Of a DNA stretch of 64,000 nt, positions 43,498 to 50,581 are shown piece by piece (position 1 is the stretch's first letter; the number at the start of each line of letters is the position of its first letter). The notes below the pieces were generated by a model, which searched no databases, had not been told where the DNA came from, and worked only from the letters and a program-made list of their open reading frames with translations. The position numbers were made by a program, and so were the translations under genes. Location: IMG/VR virus record IMGVR_UViG_3300009183_008543, positions 62,001 to 126,000 of that record. The stretch is one strand, 5' to 3'. This DNA is from a virus.

Positions 43498-43653
43498 TTA
43501 TTTTTTCTTTTTATTCAAGTGCAAAGGAGAAAAGAGGCTGAAAATTGGCTTTGCTGGCTTTACACTTTTAGACATTAATTGTGTAGGAGAATTTGAACCT
43601 CTAGAATTGAAGCCATACATCTTCTCATTTAAAAACTGCTGAAAAGTTTTCAT
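43498..43653 (-). CDS. small protein with T4-like capsid-targeting N-terminus (51 aa)
   Basis: Starts at the ATG at 43653, 3 bases after the stop of the upstream gene. The first ten residues, MKTFQQFLNE, closely match the T4 internal-protein capsid-targeting peptide (MKTYQEFIAE), including an L-x-E prohead-protease-like site. The rest is basic (KSVKPAKPIFS ... LNKKKK), suited to DNA contact in the head. Too short to show a fold. Confidence 0.7.
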   Translation of the reverse strand: MKTFQQFLNEKMYGFNSRGSNSPTQLMSKSVKPAKPIFSLFSPLHLNKKKK

Positions 43654-43656
43654 TTA

Positions 43657-43947
43657 TTACTTTGGAACTCCAGTCGTAGCTTTAGCCTGATCTTTTTGAG
43701 CAGCATCCAATTGATTTTTAATTGTTTTTTGTAATGCTGCTGGATTAAGTGCGACTGGACTTTTAGATTTCAACATCAGATTTTTAACTTCTGTATCTTT
43801 TGTGATCTTGTCGGCAATTGCACTTGGATTTTTTCCAATCTTTGGGTCTGCAGATAGCATCGCTGATTTTCCTTGAATGGCTCCAGAAAGTTGTGCATCA
43901 AAATCACCATCTTCTGTAATTTTCAACCAATTTTTGAATGAATTCAT
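43657..43947 (-). CDS. small protein with capsid-targeting-like N-terminus (96 aa)
   Basis: Begins MNSFKNWLKITE, a variant of the same N-terminal peptide with an I-T-E site, then an Ala/Lys/Asp-rich helical body (GAIQGKSAMLSADPKIGKN, NPAALQKTIKNQLDAAQKDQAK). AAGGAG lies 9 bases before the ATG. Probably an internal virion protein, paired with the following 51-residue gene. Confidence 0.75.
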   Translation of the reverse strand: MNSFKNWLKITEDGDFDAQLSGAIQGKSAMLSADPKIGKNPSAIADKITKDTEVKNLMLKSKSPVALNPAALQKTIKNQLDAAQKDQAKATTGVPK

Positions 43948-43965
43948 ATTTACTCCTTATAAACA

Positions 43966-43973
43966 TATATATA
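43966..43973. promoter_or_regulatory. TATATATA box between divergent genes
   Basis: A symmetrical TATATATA in the 41-base space between a minus-strand gene (start 43947) and a plus-strand gene (start 43989). It lies 16-19 bases from both start codons and resembles a T4-like late box usable in either direction. Weak evidence because the region is AT-rich. Confidence 0.3.
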
Positions 43974-43988
43974 GAAGAAAGGAATAAA

Positions 43989-44192
43989 ATGAAAAAATGT
44001 TGTTTAACTAGAGTTTTGTTTGGTATGATTTTTGGTTTTTTTCTAAGTATTTTCGTAATGTATTCACAACTTTCTGGTGTCAAAAATCAACTTAAACATG
44101 ATCATAAAACATGTAGCATGTGTGTATGTGAAAAAAAATGCAATTGTCCTCACGAAAATGACAAATGTAAAAACAAATGCTTGTGTGATTAA
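43989..44192 (+). CDS. membrane protein with Cys-rich tail (67 aa)
   Basis: The ATG at 43989 follows AAAGGA; an earlier in-frame ATG has no site. A transmembrane helix (LTRVLFGMIFGFFLSIFVMY, residues 6-25) precedes a tail with eight Cys and two His (CSMCVCEKKCNCPH, CKNKCLC), which is probably metal-binding or disulfide-linked. Function unknown. Convergent with hldE, overlapping by 4 bases. Confidence 0.7.
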   Translation: MKKCCLTRVLFGMIFGFFLSIFVMYSQLSGVKNQLKHDHKTCSMCVCEKKCNCPHENDKCKNKCLCD

Positions 44193-45577
44193 ATTATTTT
44201 ATTGATAATTGAATCGATTATATTTGTTGTTGACAATCCATCAACAAATGGAGCAAAAACAACCTTTCCAGCATGATCTCTGCCAACTACTTCCTTGTCA
44301 ATATAATCATGACCTTTTACCAAAACCTCTGGATTTAAATGCTTGATGATTTCAATTGGTGTGTCTTCTTCAAAACAAGCAACATAATCAACACATTCCA
44401 ATGCAGCGAGCATTTGCATTCGATGTTGAATTTTATTCACAGGGCGACCCGGCTTTAACTTTCCAACCGACTCATCACTATTGACAGCAACAAGAAGTTT
44501 ATCACCTTGCTTTTTAGCAAATTCTAAACTCTCTATATGCCCTGCATGTAAAATATCAAAACATCCATTTGTAACGACCAGCTTAAAATCTCTTTTTTTA
44601 AATATCTTGTAATCAACAATTTTGGAAGAACTTCCAATAACTGTTTTTTTAATTGTGTCGATATCTAATGGCTTGTTGTGTTTTTCTGTAACATAAATTA
44701 AACCCATAGAAAATGCGAATTCAGCAGCTTCTTTGAGTGGTATGTTGTTGCCCAAGCATAATCCCAAAAATGCAATAAAACAGTCTCCTGCACCAATAAC
44801 ACTATTGGCTTGTTTGTCTGATTTTGGATTCTTATATTCAAAGTAATTTTCATTAAATCCAAAAAAACCACTTCCTTCTGAAGTTATAATTACAGACTTG
44901 CAATTAGTTTGTTTTATTATTGAATCAATTTGCTTAGGCTTTTCTTTTTCATTGGTAATCGCACAAGCTTCTTGTGTGTTTGGTTTTATTAGTGTGCATC
45001 CTTTCCACTTTGTAATATCTTTTTTTGGATCAACAATCCTTATGGAGCATGGATGTTTTTCTGCCAAAGAAGAAACAATTGAATTAGCAAATAATCCTTT
45101 GTCATAATCAGAAAATATCAAAACATCAAAATCTTTTGACATAATTTTTTTGCAAAGATTTTCAGAAACTTCCTGCAATTCATCTTTGTTCATGCCATAA
45201 TTATTTTTCTCGACATCCCAACGATATGTCGGAAAATCCGAACTATAAAATCTCTTTTTTCTTGGAACCAAATAAGGGCTTATACTCACCGATAATGATG
45301 TATCAATTTTATTTTTTTGTAAAATTTCATTCGCAGAATCATCTAAGAAAGAACATAGAAATGTATTTTTATTTATATTTTTAAGCTGATATGCAACATT
45401 AGCGGCTCCGCCCGGAAGAATTGCACTTGGCATGCATTCCTCTGAATGCATTACTGGAATTGGAAATTCTGGAGATATTTTTCGAACATTTACATTGAAA
45501 TATTCGTCTAGCATAGAATCTCCAACGATTCCAATTTTTAAATTGCTAGAATTAATTGATTCTATAATATTCTTCAT
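44189..45577 (-). CDS. hldE: HldE-like heptose kinase/adenylyltransferase (462 aa)
   Basis: Bifunctional enzyme of ADP-heptose synthesis. The N-terminal PfkB-type kinase has KIGIVGDSMLDEYF, LPGGAANVAYQLKNI, KPNTQEA and the catalytic GAGDCFIAFLG. The C-terminal nucleotidyltransferase has VTNGCFDILHAGHIE, LLVAVNSDESVGKLKPGRP and KGHDY. It matches the E. coli two-domain protein (477 residues). Start chosen at the ATG at 45577; an in-frame TTG at 45622 abuts the thyX stop. It may supply ADP-heptose to the GT9-like transferases at 11.6-14.0 kb or alter host lipopolysaccharide precursors. Confidence 0.92.
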   Translation of the reverse strand: MKNIIESINSSNLKIGIVGDSMLDEYFNVNVRKISPEFPIPVMHSEECMPSAILPGGAANVAYQLKNINKNTFLCSFLDDSANEILQKNKIDTSLSVSISPYLVPRKKRFYSSDFPTYRWDVEKNNYGMNKDELQEVSENLCKKIMSKDFDVLIFSDYDKGLFANSIVSSLAEKHPCSIRIVDPKKDITKWKGCTLIKPNTQEACAITNEKEKPKQIDSIIKQTNCKSVIITSEGSGFFGFNENYFEYKNPKSDKQANSVIGAGDCFIAFLGLCLGNNIPLKEAAEFAFSMGLIYVTEKHNKPLDIDTIKKTVIGSSSKIVDYKIFKKRDFKLVVTNGCFDILHAGHIESLEFAKKQGDKLLVAVNSDESVGKLKPGRPVNKIQHRMQMLAALECVDYVACFEEDTPIEIIKHLNPEVLVKGHDYIDKEVVGRDHAGKVVFAPFVDGLSTTNIIDSIINKII

Positions 45578-45623
45578 ATGTGCAGCCCAATAATAGATGT
45601 TGCTATTATTTGAGTTACACAAT

Positions 45624-46508
45624 TTATTTTTCTATATTTTTAACAGACAAGCCAAGCATTGCAGCTTTAGTTTTCCATTCTTCCTGTTCTCTTTTATTAT
45701 CTGTTTTTAAAGAATTTACAGATATTCCTCCCAAGGATGAGACCATTGCATCTACTTCCAATTTGGTCAATCTAATCGCTCCACGATGCTCATGATAATC
45801 TTCCCAAGCTTCAACAGCCCAAGGAACAATAGGCTTGATAAGTTCTAGCATAGCATTTGCAAACACTCTAATCTCCCATTGAGCATGAGCATCGCAACGC
45901 AAGGCTAAAAAATGCAAAAGATTATGCAGATCCACTTTCCAATACCACTCTGTATACAAATTGACTGGTAGGAGCATTCTGGCTTGTTCTCTAGCAACAC
46001 CATTTTGAATTGCTTTTTCGTATTCCTCATATGATTGATTGCAGATAAAATCTATTTTTTCAATAAATCCATAGGCATCAGTTTCATTTATTGATCCACT
46101 ACCTCCTTGTTTGTTTACTGACGATTGTTGTCTCACATTTTCAATTTCTGGTTTATAGAATTCATCCTTCATCATTGAATATCTTCCACTGTATTCATTC
46201 AAATTTGCAGTTCTGTGGCGCACCATTTGTCTGGCGATGAATATCGGTAATTTAACAGAAAATTTGAATTCAATCATCTCGAATGGAGTTGTGTGCTTGT
46301 GACGAAGTAAATAACGAATTAATCCTCTATCTTCATTAACAGTTTTAGTTCCATCTCCATAAGAAACTCTAGCAGCTTGGACTATTGCGTAATCTGCGGT
46401 CTTCCTATCATCTGGAACAAGTCTTGGCATAACATCAAGAATCGTCACATGACCCTTGTCCAAGCATTTAATTGTTTTTTCAGAAACATTTGTCAAAACA
46501 TCATGCAT
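45624..46508 (-). CDS. thyX: flavin-dependent thymidylate synthase
   Basis: Makes dTMP from dUMP using methylene-tetrahydrofolate and FAD. The ThyX signature RHRTANLNEYSGRY (97-110) fits RHRxxSxNExSxRY, with Ala at the first Ser. PVNLYTEWYWKVDLHNLLHFL and the C-terminal PIVPWAVEAWEDY are also typical. At 294 residues it is somewhat long. Together with dCMP deaminase and dNMP kinase it supplies thymidine nucleotides for phage DNA. Confidence 0.95.
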   Translation of the reverse strand: MHDVLTNVSEKTIKCLDKGHVTILDVMPRLVPDDRKTADYAIVQAARVSYGDGTKTVNEDRGLIRYLLRHKHTTPFEMIEFKFSVKLPIFIARQMVRHRTANLNEYSGRYSMMKDEFYKPEIENVRQQSSVNKQGGSGSINETDAYGFIEKIDFICNQSYEEYEKAIQNGVAREQARMLLPVNLYTEWYWKVDLHNLLHFLALRCDAHAQWEIRVFANAMLELIKPIVPWAVEAWEDYHEHRGAIRLTKLEVDAMVSSLGGISVNSLKTDNKREQEEWKTKAAMLGLSVKNIEK

Positions 46509-46638
46509 GAGATAACTCCAAAATAGTTAAATCTTATTCTATGAATTTATATTATAAAAAAAATAAAGGGAAATGAGAATAGCAATTAGAACCAACCTAT
46601 GTCTCCCATGACAACATCTGGCAGATTAGGAAACATTT

Positions 46639-46842
46639 TTAAAATTTTACTTTTTTTCTTTTTTTTTTCTCAAGATCATCAACAGTTATCAAACTTGGCG
46701 ATTGTCTAGTCACTGTTCCAATGCCAATAGGTCTAGCAAATTTCGCAACATCACCAGTCGATGTCATTCCGCCACCACCCGCAGCTGGTGCTGCTGCTGT
46801 TGCGACTTCATTTTGTTTCAACCATTCTTTGAACGATATCAT
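46639..46842 (-). CDS. small protein with capsid-targeting-like N-terminus (67 aa)
   Basis: The ATG at 46842 overlaps the TGA of the preceding gene (ATGA), which favours it over an upstream in-frame start. Begins MISFKEWLKQNE, then an Ala/Gly linker (VATAAAPAAGGGG), a short folded-looking part (KFARPIGIGTVTRQSPSLIT) and a basic end (EKKKRKKVKF). The N-terminus belongs to the shared family described in the findings. Confidence 0.7.
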   Translation of the reverse strand: MISFKEWLKQNEVATAAAPAAGGGGMTSTGDVAKFARPIGIGTVTRQSPSLITVDDLEKKKRKKVKF

Positions 46843-47315
46843 GTCATTCCTCCCATACCTGCATCTGGAGGCATACCACCTGCATCTGCCGGTGGTGGTG
46901 CAGGAACCCATGCAGTTGTCAAAAATTTTACAAGTTCATCACGACTTAAATAATATTTATCTTTATCTGGTGTAGCCCTATTAAGGCTTCCATTTTTGAG
47001 AAAGCTTCTCATTCCCTTGTTTGGCTTTAAACGAATATATGCTCCATTTTTAGAAATCGAGTCTGGATCGATTTCCCAAGAAGATGCTTTATATGACATT
47101 TCGTGATTTGGCTTGCCCATCATGAAATGAGTTGAAACCCAAGGCTCTGAAGCCAAAAGTGAAGATAAATCTTTCCATTTAATTCCAAACTCATCTTCGA
47201 GTGTATCAATATAATCATTTCCAACTGGCGTAGATTCGCTGCCTTCATCTTCTGATTTTTTCTCAGATGAGGGGTCCATTTCTTCAATATATTTTTTGAA
47301 TCCTGCGAAGCTCAT
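46839..47315 (-). CDS. hypothetical protein with capsid-targeting-like N-terminus (158 aa)
   Basis: The ATG at 47315 gives MSFAGFKKYIEEMD, another member of the shared N-terminal motif with an I-x-E site; a TTG nine codons upstream is less likely. Residues 15-40 are acidic and disordered. The middle (FGIKWKDLSSLLASEPWVSTHF) is helical and the end is Pro/Ala/Gly/Met-rich (PAPPPADAGGMPPDAGMGG). Likely virion-associated. Coupled to the next gene by ATGA. Confidence 0.7.
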   Translation of the reverse strand: MSFAGFKKYIEEMDPSSEKKSEDEGSESTPVGNDYIDTLEDEFGIKWKDLSSLLASEPWVSTHFMMGKPNHEMSYKASSWEIDPDSISKNGAYIRLKPNKGMRSFLKNGSLNRATPDKDKYYLSRDELVKFLTTAWVPAPPPADAGGMPPDAGMGGMT

Positions 47316-47404
47316 ATTTCTATATATAATATTACCTGCCAACTTATGAAGAACAATTAATTAAAATAAACTCTTGTACTGTTCCATAGGAATTTTGTTT
47401 TAGG

Positions 47405-47776
47405 ATGGCGTGGATATATAAATATATGATGAACGATATAGAAAATTTCAAAAACACCATGGCAACTTGGAATACATATCTTCTTAAGGAAGATAAGATT
47501 CAAAATTTTTTTGATGAAAATGAATTAATTTTCTTTTTTCAAAAAGGTGACAATATCTATGGAGCAAACGAAGATGGCAGATTGACATTTGCCACAATGA
47601 ATGACAAAAAAGAAGATAAAAGAGTTCGAGACGAAATTAGAGTCCTTGCAATAAATCTCGTCAAAAGTATCAATGACGAAAAATCAGAATCAATGTTCAA
47701 TATGAAAGAAATGAAAAAAATTAAAATTTTAGACAGAGATGAAGCAGAAAAAATTCTGCACAAAAAAATTAAATGA
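47405..47776 (+). CDS. hypothetical protein (123 aa)
   Basis: A Lys/Glu/Asp-rich helical protein with IENFKNTMATWNTYLLKED near its N-terminus, loosely like the capsid-targeting peptides. Start uncertain: the ATG at 47405 has only AGG before it, and a TATAAATA octamer (47417-47424) lies inside the first codons, so initiation could be further down. The stop overlaps the start of the nuclease gene (ATGA). Confidence 0.6.
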   Translation: MAWIYKYMMNDIENFKNTMATWNTYLLKEDKIQNFFDENELIFFFQKGDNIYGANEDGRLTFATMNDKKEDKRVRDEIRVLAINLVKSINDEKSESMFNMKEMKKIKILDRDEAEKILHKKIK

Positions 47777-48444
47777 CATTGCCATTTCAAAAAAATAATC
47801 ATGTTCGCAAATATCAATGTTTCGTATGTGGCAGAGCCTATTACGAATATGACGAGTATAGCAAACACATAAAGGATACTCACGAACTTGGTCGTGATTA
47901 TGTTGTATGCCCACTACAAAGATGTGGTTGTCCAGTCAGAGATTTAAGGCTACATTTCAAATCAAAGCATCCACATGAAAAAGATATTCCAAAGATAGGA
48001 CAAATGCGAGCAACAATCTGGAAAGATATTGATAAAAAAAGTGGAAAATTAAAGCAGCAAAAGCCAAAATTTCGTGAAGGTTATTTCATGTCAGGAAAAA
48101 ATAGAAAAGAAATGCATTATCGAAGTGGCTACGAAGTAGAAGTATATGAACAATTAGAATATTTGCCAGAAGTTATAAAATACGATGTTGAACCATTCAA
48201 AGTTGATTATATTTTTGAAGGAGAAAAGCATGAATACAATCCCGATCTTAGTATTTACTTTATGGATGGACATGTAGAAATATGGGAAATAAAGCCAGCT
48301 AATCAAACGCAATTGCCAAAAAATCACGCTAAGTGGGCTGCGTGTCAACATCACTGCCAAGCAAGAGGTTGGCAGTTTGTAGTTATGACGGAAGTTGGTA
48401 TAGGAAAACTCAAAAGAAGAGTTGACGAAATAACAAGATCTTAA
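47773..48444 (+). CDS. C2H2 zinc-finger/PD-(D/E)XK nuclease (223 aa)
   Basis: Two C2H2-like fingers open the protein: C16-x2-C19-x12-H32-x4-H37 (CFVCGRAYYEYDEYSKHIKD then TH) and C46-x4-C51-x9-H61-x4-H66. After a basic linker comes a nuclease core: MHYRSGYEVEVYEQLE, VDYIF, YNPDLSIYF (catalytic Asp), VEIWEIKP (E-x-K) and NHAKWAAC. This core resembles TnsA-like and T4 gp4-like endonucleases. The role might be head completion, DNA end processing or host DNA cleavage. C2H2 fingers are unusual in phages. Confidence 0.75.
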   Translation: MTLPFQKNNHVRKYQCFVCGRAYYEYDEYSKHIKDTHELGRDYVVCPLQRCGCPVRDLRLHFKSKHPHEKDIPKIGQMRATIWKDIDKKSGKLKQQKPKFREGYFMSGKNRKEMHYRSGYEVEVYEQLEYLPEVIKYDVEPFKVDYIFEGEKHEYNPDLSIYFMDGHVEIWEIKPANQTQLPKNHAKWAACQHHCQARGWQFVVMTEVGIGKLKRRVDEITRS

Positions 48445-48447
48445 AGA

Positions 48448-48816
48448 CTAATCTCCTTTTTCCAATCTAATCGAATCGCTATCTTCATGATGCGTAGAAA
48501 ATTCTATAATTTTAGCTCCATTTTCTCCAGCTATCATTTGATGTCTTAATCCAGTAGGAATATGAAAAGACATTCCTTCTTTTAAAATAATTGATTTTAA
48601 TTCTTCTCCACCCCATCCATATAACATCTCTATATCATTTTCCAAAATAAATAAAACCTCATCCTTTATAGCATGATAATGGATAGAACATTTCTTTTTT
48701 GGATTAAAAAAAAGAATCTTACCACAATATTTTTCATTATTACATATCCATTGTTCATGTCCCCAACCCTTTGGAACAATAATATTTGGATGTAATGTAT
48801 AATTGTTTACTGGCAT
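48448..48816 (-). CDS. cupin, sugar-phosphate isomerase-like (122 aa)
   Basis: A single cupin barrel with metal ligands in motif 1 (SIHYHAIKDEVLFIL, H-x-H and Glu) and motif 2 (MSFHIPTGLRHQM), ending EFSTHHEDSDSIRLEKGD, a tail seen in mannose-6-phosphate isomerase type II and related sugar isomerases. Substrate unknown. It would fit the glycan genes here. Overlaps dNMP kinase by 10 bases. Confidence 0.75.
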   Translation of the reverse strand: MPVNNYTLHPNIIVPKGWGHEQWICNNEKYCGKILFFNPKKKCSIHYHAIKDEVLFILENDIEMLYGWGGEELKSIILKEGMSFHIPTGLRHQMIAGENGAKIIEFSTHHEDSDSIRLEKGD

Positions 48817-49436
48817 TTATATGTACTCTCAATAAAAGGAATTAATTGGTCTCTAATTTTATAGTGAAGATCGACTATTTCTTTGTCATTTATAAGAAAA
48901 TAATCATAAAGTTCGCTTCCCTCTGGTGCGTTTGGATCATTATGCATGATTTCGCCTTCTTTTTGAGTTTTTAAACACCATTCAATGATTGGTTTTATTT
49001 GAGACTCTGAAGGATTGGTGTCATTGTTGAAATAATTAGTGCGATACATGATAACATTGATACCTTCTCGCCCACGAATGTTTTTTGCCTCATTGATATA
49101 TCGACAATCAGAAACAATGAGTTGCTTGCCATCATCTCTTAAGGCTATATCAATCCATATATCGCTTACAATTTGGCGAAATCCATCGCCAACGAATTGT
49201 AACGCCTTGCGGATATTCATTTTCATTCCGGGCGGTGCTTCATCAATTCTTTTCCATTTTTCTAGAAAATCTCTATCGACATTGAATGCCCTACAAAATG
49301 TGTCTTTTACAGCGTTTGCAAATGCTCCTCTTTCCCATGTTCCGGTAGTTTGAACACGATTAAGTTCGATAGCCAAATAATCGGCTGCGGTATCTTTTCC
49401 CATAGCCAATTGCGATGCAAAACCAATAATTTTCAT
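48807..49436 (-). CDS. deoxynucleoside monophosphate kinase (T4 gp1-like)
   Basis: The P-loop GFASQLAMGKDTAADYL (residues 5-21) has the form GxxxxxGKDT of phage dNMP kinases. KALQFVGDGFRQIVSDIWID and LIVSDCRYINEAKNI fit the LID and substrate regions. 209 residues against 241 in T4. It phosphorylates dTMP, dGMP and modified dCMP to diphosphates for DNA synthesis, complementing ThyX and dCMP deaminase. Confidence 0.85.
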   Translation of the reverse strand: MKIIGFASQLAMGKDTAADYLAIELNRVQTTGTWERGAFANAVKDTFCRAFNVDRDFLEKWKRIDEAPPGMKMNIRKALQFVGDGFRQIVSDIWIDIALRDDGKQLIVSDCRYINEAKNIRGREGINVIMYRTNYFNNDTNPSESQIKPIIEWCLKTQKEGEIMHNDPNAPEGSELYDYFLINDKEIVDLHYKIRDQLIPFIESTYKCQ

Positions 49437-49534
49437 AATAAAATCCTCGTTGTTTTAGTAATCATAAATGATTTATAAATTTTTATCAACAGCCAAGTCT
49501 GTTTTTTATAACCAATTGTCACTTATAATTTCTT

Positions 49535-49807
49535 ATGATACCTATGAAAAAAATAGAACCAATATGTAAAAATTGTTTGCTTTACAATCATGAAAAAAAA
49601 GAATGTAAAGTTGCAGTTCTAATTAATGGCACTGAACACCATCTGCCAGTAGATAAAAATGATAGATGTCATATGGATGAACTTGGAATTGAAGTTCAGC
49701 AAGTCAGATGGTGGACAGAAGACAAGGATGGCAATCCAACAAAAGAAAACGGCATTGTTAAGATTGAATATCCACAGAATTTCTTCGGAAAACAAGAGAA
49801 TCAATAA
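49535..49807 (+). CDS. hypothetical protein (90 aa)
   Basis: Has a four-residue metal-like set, CKNCLLYNHEKKEC and RCHMDELG, similar to small phage and iron-sulfur-like proteins, followed by VRWWTEDKDGNP. A second ATG three codons in (49544) is an alternative start. Not recognised. Three bases upstream of the next Cys-rich gene. Confidence 0.65.
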   Translation: MIPMKKIEPICKNCLLYNHEKKECKVAVLINGTEHHLPVDKNDRCHMDELGIEVQQVRWWTEDKDGNPTKENGIVKIEYPQNFFGKQENQ

Positions 49808-49810
49808 GTA

Positions 49811-50581
49811 ATGGCTTGTGAAGGTCCTTTTAAAAATGGCGTTGCAGGAGATCCAGTCTGTGGTTGCTCATGCTCAGATTCTAAATGTTGTCCACCACCA
49901 TGCTGCAGTAGTGTTAGTCTTTTTTTTGAATTAGGACCAGCTTATGACGAAATAGATTATCCCGAAGGATGTAAATGCGAAGATCCAACTCCGCCAGAAG
50001 AACCCGCACCATTACTAAGAGAATTATCTGAAAAAGAAAATTGGGAAACTATAAACATTGGATCTCATCTCATACCTTTTCCAAAATTTAAAAAAAAATC
50101 AAATAAAAATTCAGATAATTATGTTTTTGCTCTTGGGGGAAGCTGTTCAGTGCCATGCGAAGTGGTAGAAATTCAATTAACTGTTGATAGCTGTTGCATA
50201 GAAATAGTAGATGGAACAGAAGGGCAAACAAACTTTGATCCAGATGTGTCGTTAAGAATGGTTGGTGATGGCTTTGTATTTGCCACATATGATGCTGGTG
50301 ATTGCGAATTTGATTTAAAAATAAATGGCACAACAATAACCGCAGAAGAAGATAGTGTATTTGTTGCTGATGGAGATCCAATTGATGTTTCGCTTGAACC
50401 AAAAGGAATAAATGCAGATTGTTGTACACCCTGCTGGATTGACACCCAATGCACACCATCGAGCATTCTTGCTACAAAGGTCTTCTTTAGAGCTAGATCT
50501 GTGAAAAAGGGTGCAAAGGGCTATTTGAACATAGCAAAGCTAATTGAAAGAGTAAACAGGCTAAAGCGCAGAAAGTCTTGA
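49811..50581 (+). CDS. Cys-rich probable virion protein (256 aa)
   Basis: Dense Cys clusters at the N-terminus (CGCSCSDSKCCPPPCCSS), at GGSCSVPCEV and VDSCCIEIV, and near NADCCTPCWIDTQC, in a mainly beta-rich sequence (FVFATYDAGDCEFDLKING). The C-terminus is a basic helix (LNIAKLIERVNRLKRRKS). The Cys style recalls the giant repeat protein and the protein at 6.8 kb, so a disulfide- or metal-stabilised structural role is plausible. Convergent with the helicase, overlapping by 21 bases. Confidence 0.6.
   Translation: MACEGPFKNGVAGDPVCGCSCSDSKCCPPPCCSSVSLFFELGPAYDEIDYPEGCKCEDPTPPEEPAPLLRELSEKENWETINIGSHLIPFPKFKKKSNKNSDNYVFALGGSCSVPCEVVEIQLTVDSCCIEIVDGTEGQTNFDPDVSLRMVGDGFVFATYDAGDCEFDLKINGTTITAEEDSVFVADGDPIDVSLEPKGINADCCTPCWIDTQCTPSSILATKVFFRARSVKKGAKGYLNIAKLIERVNRLKRRKS

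Noticed and set aside
46570-46632. Possible 16-residue peptide gene beginning MFPNLPDVVMGDIGWF, just after a capsid-targeting-like gene
   Set aside because: Too short to support without conservation data, with no clear ribosome binding site.
47321-47328. TATATATA as a late promoter for the gene starting at 47315
   Set aside because: It lies only five bases before the start codon, which would give an almost leaderless transcript.
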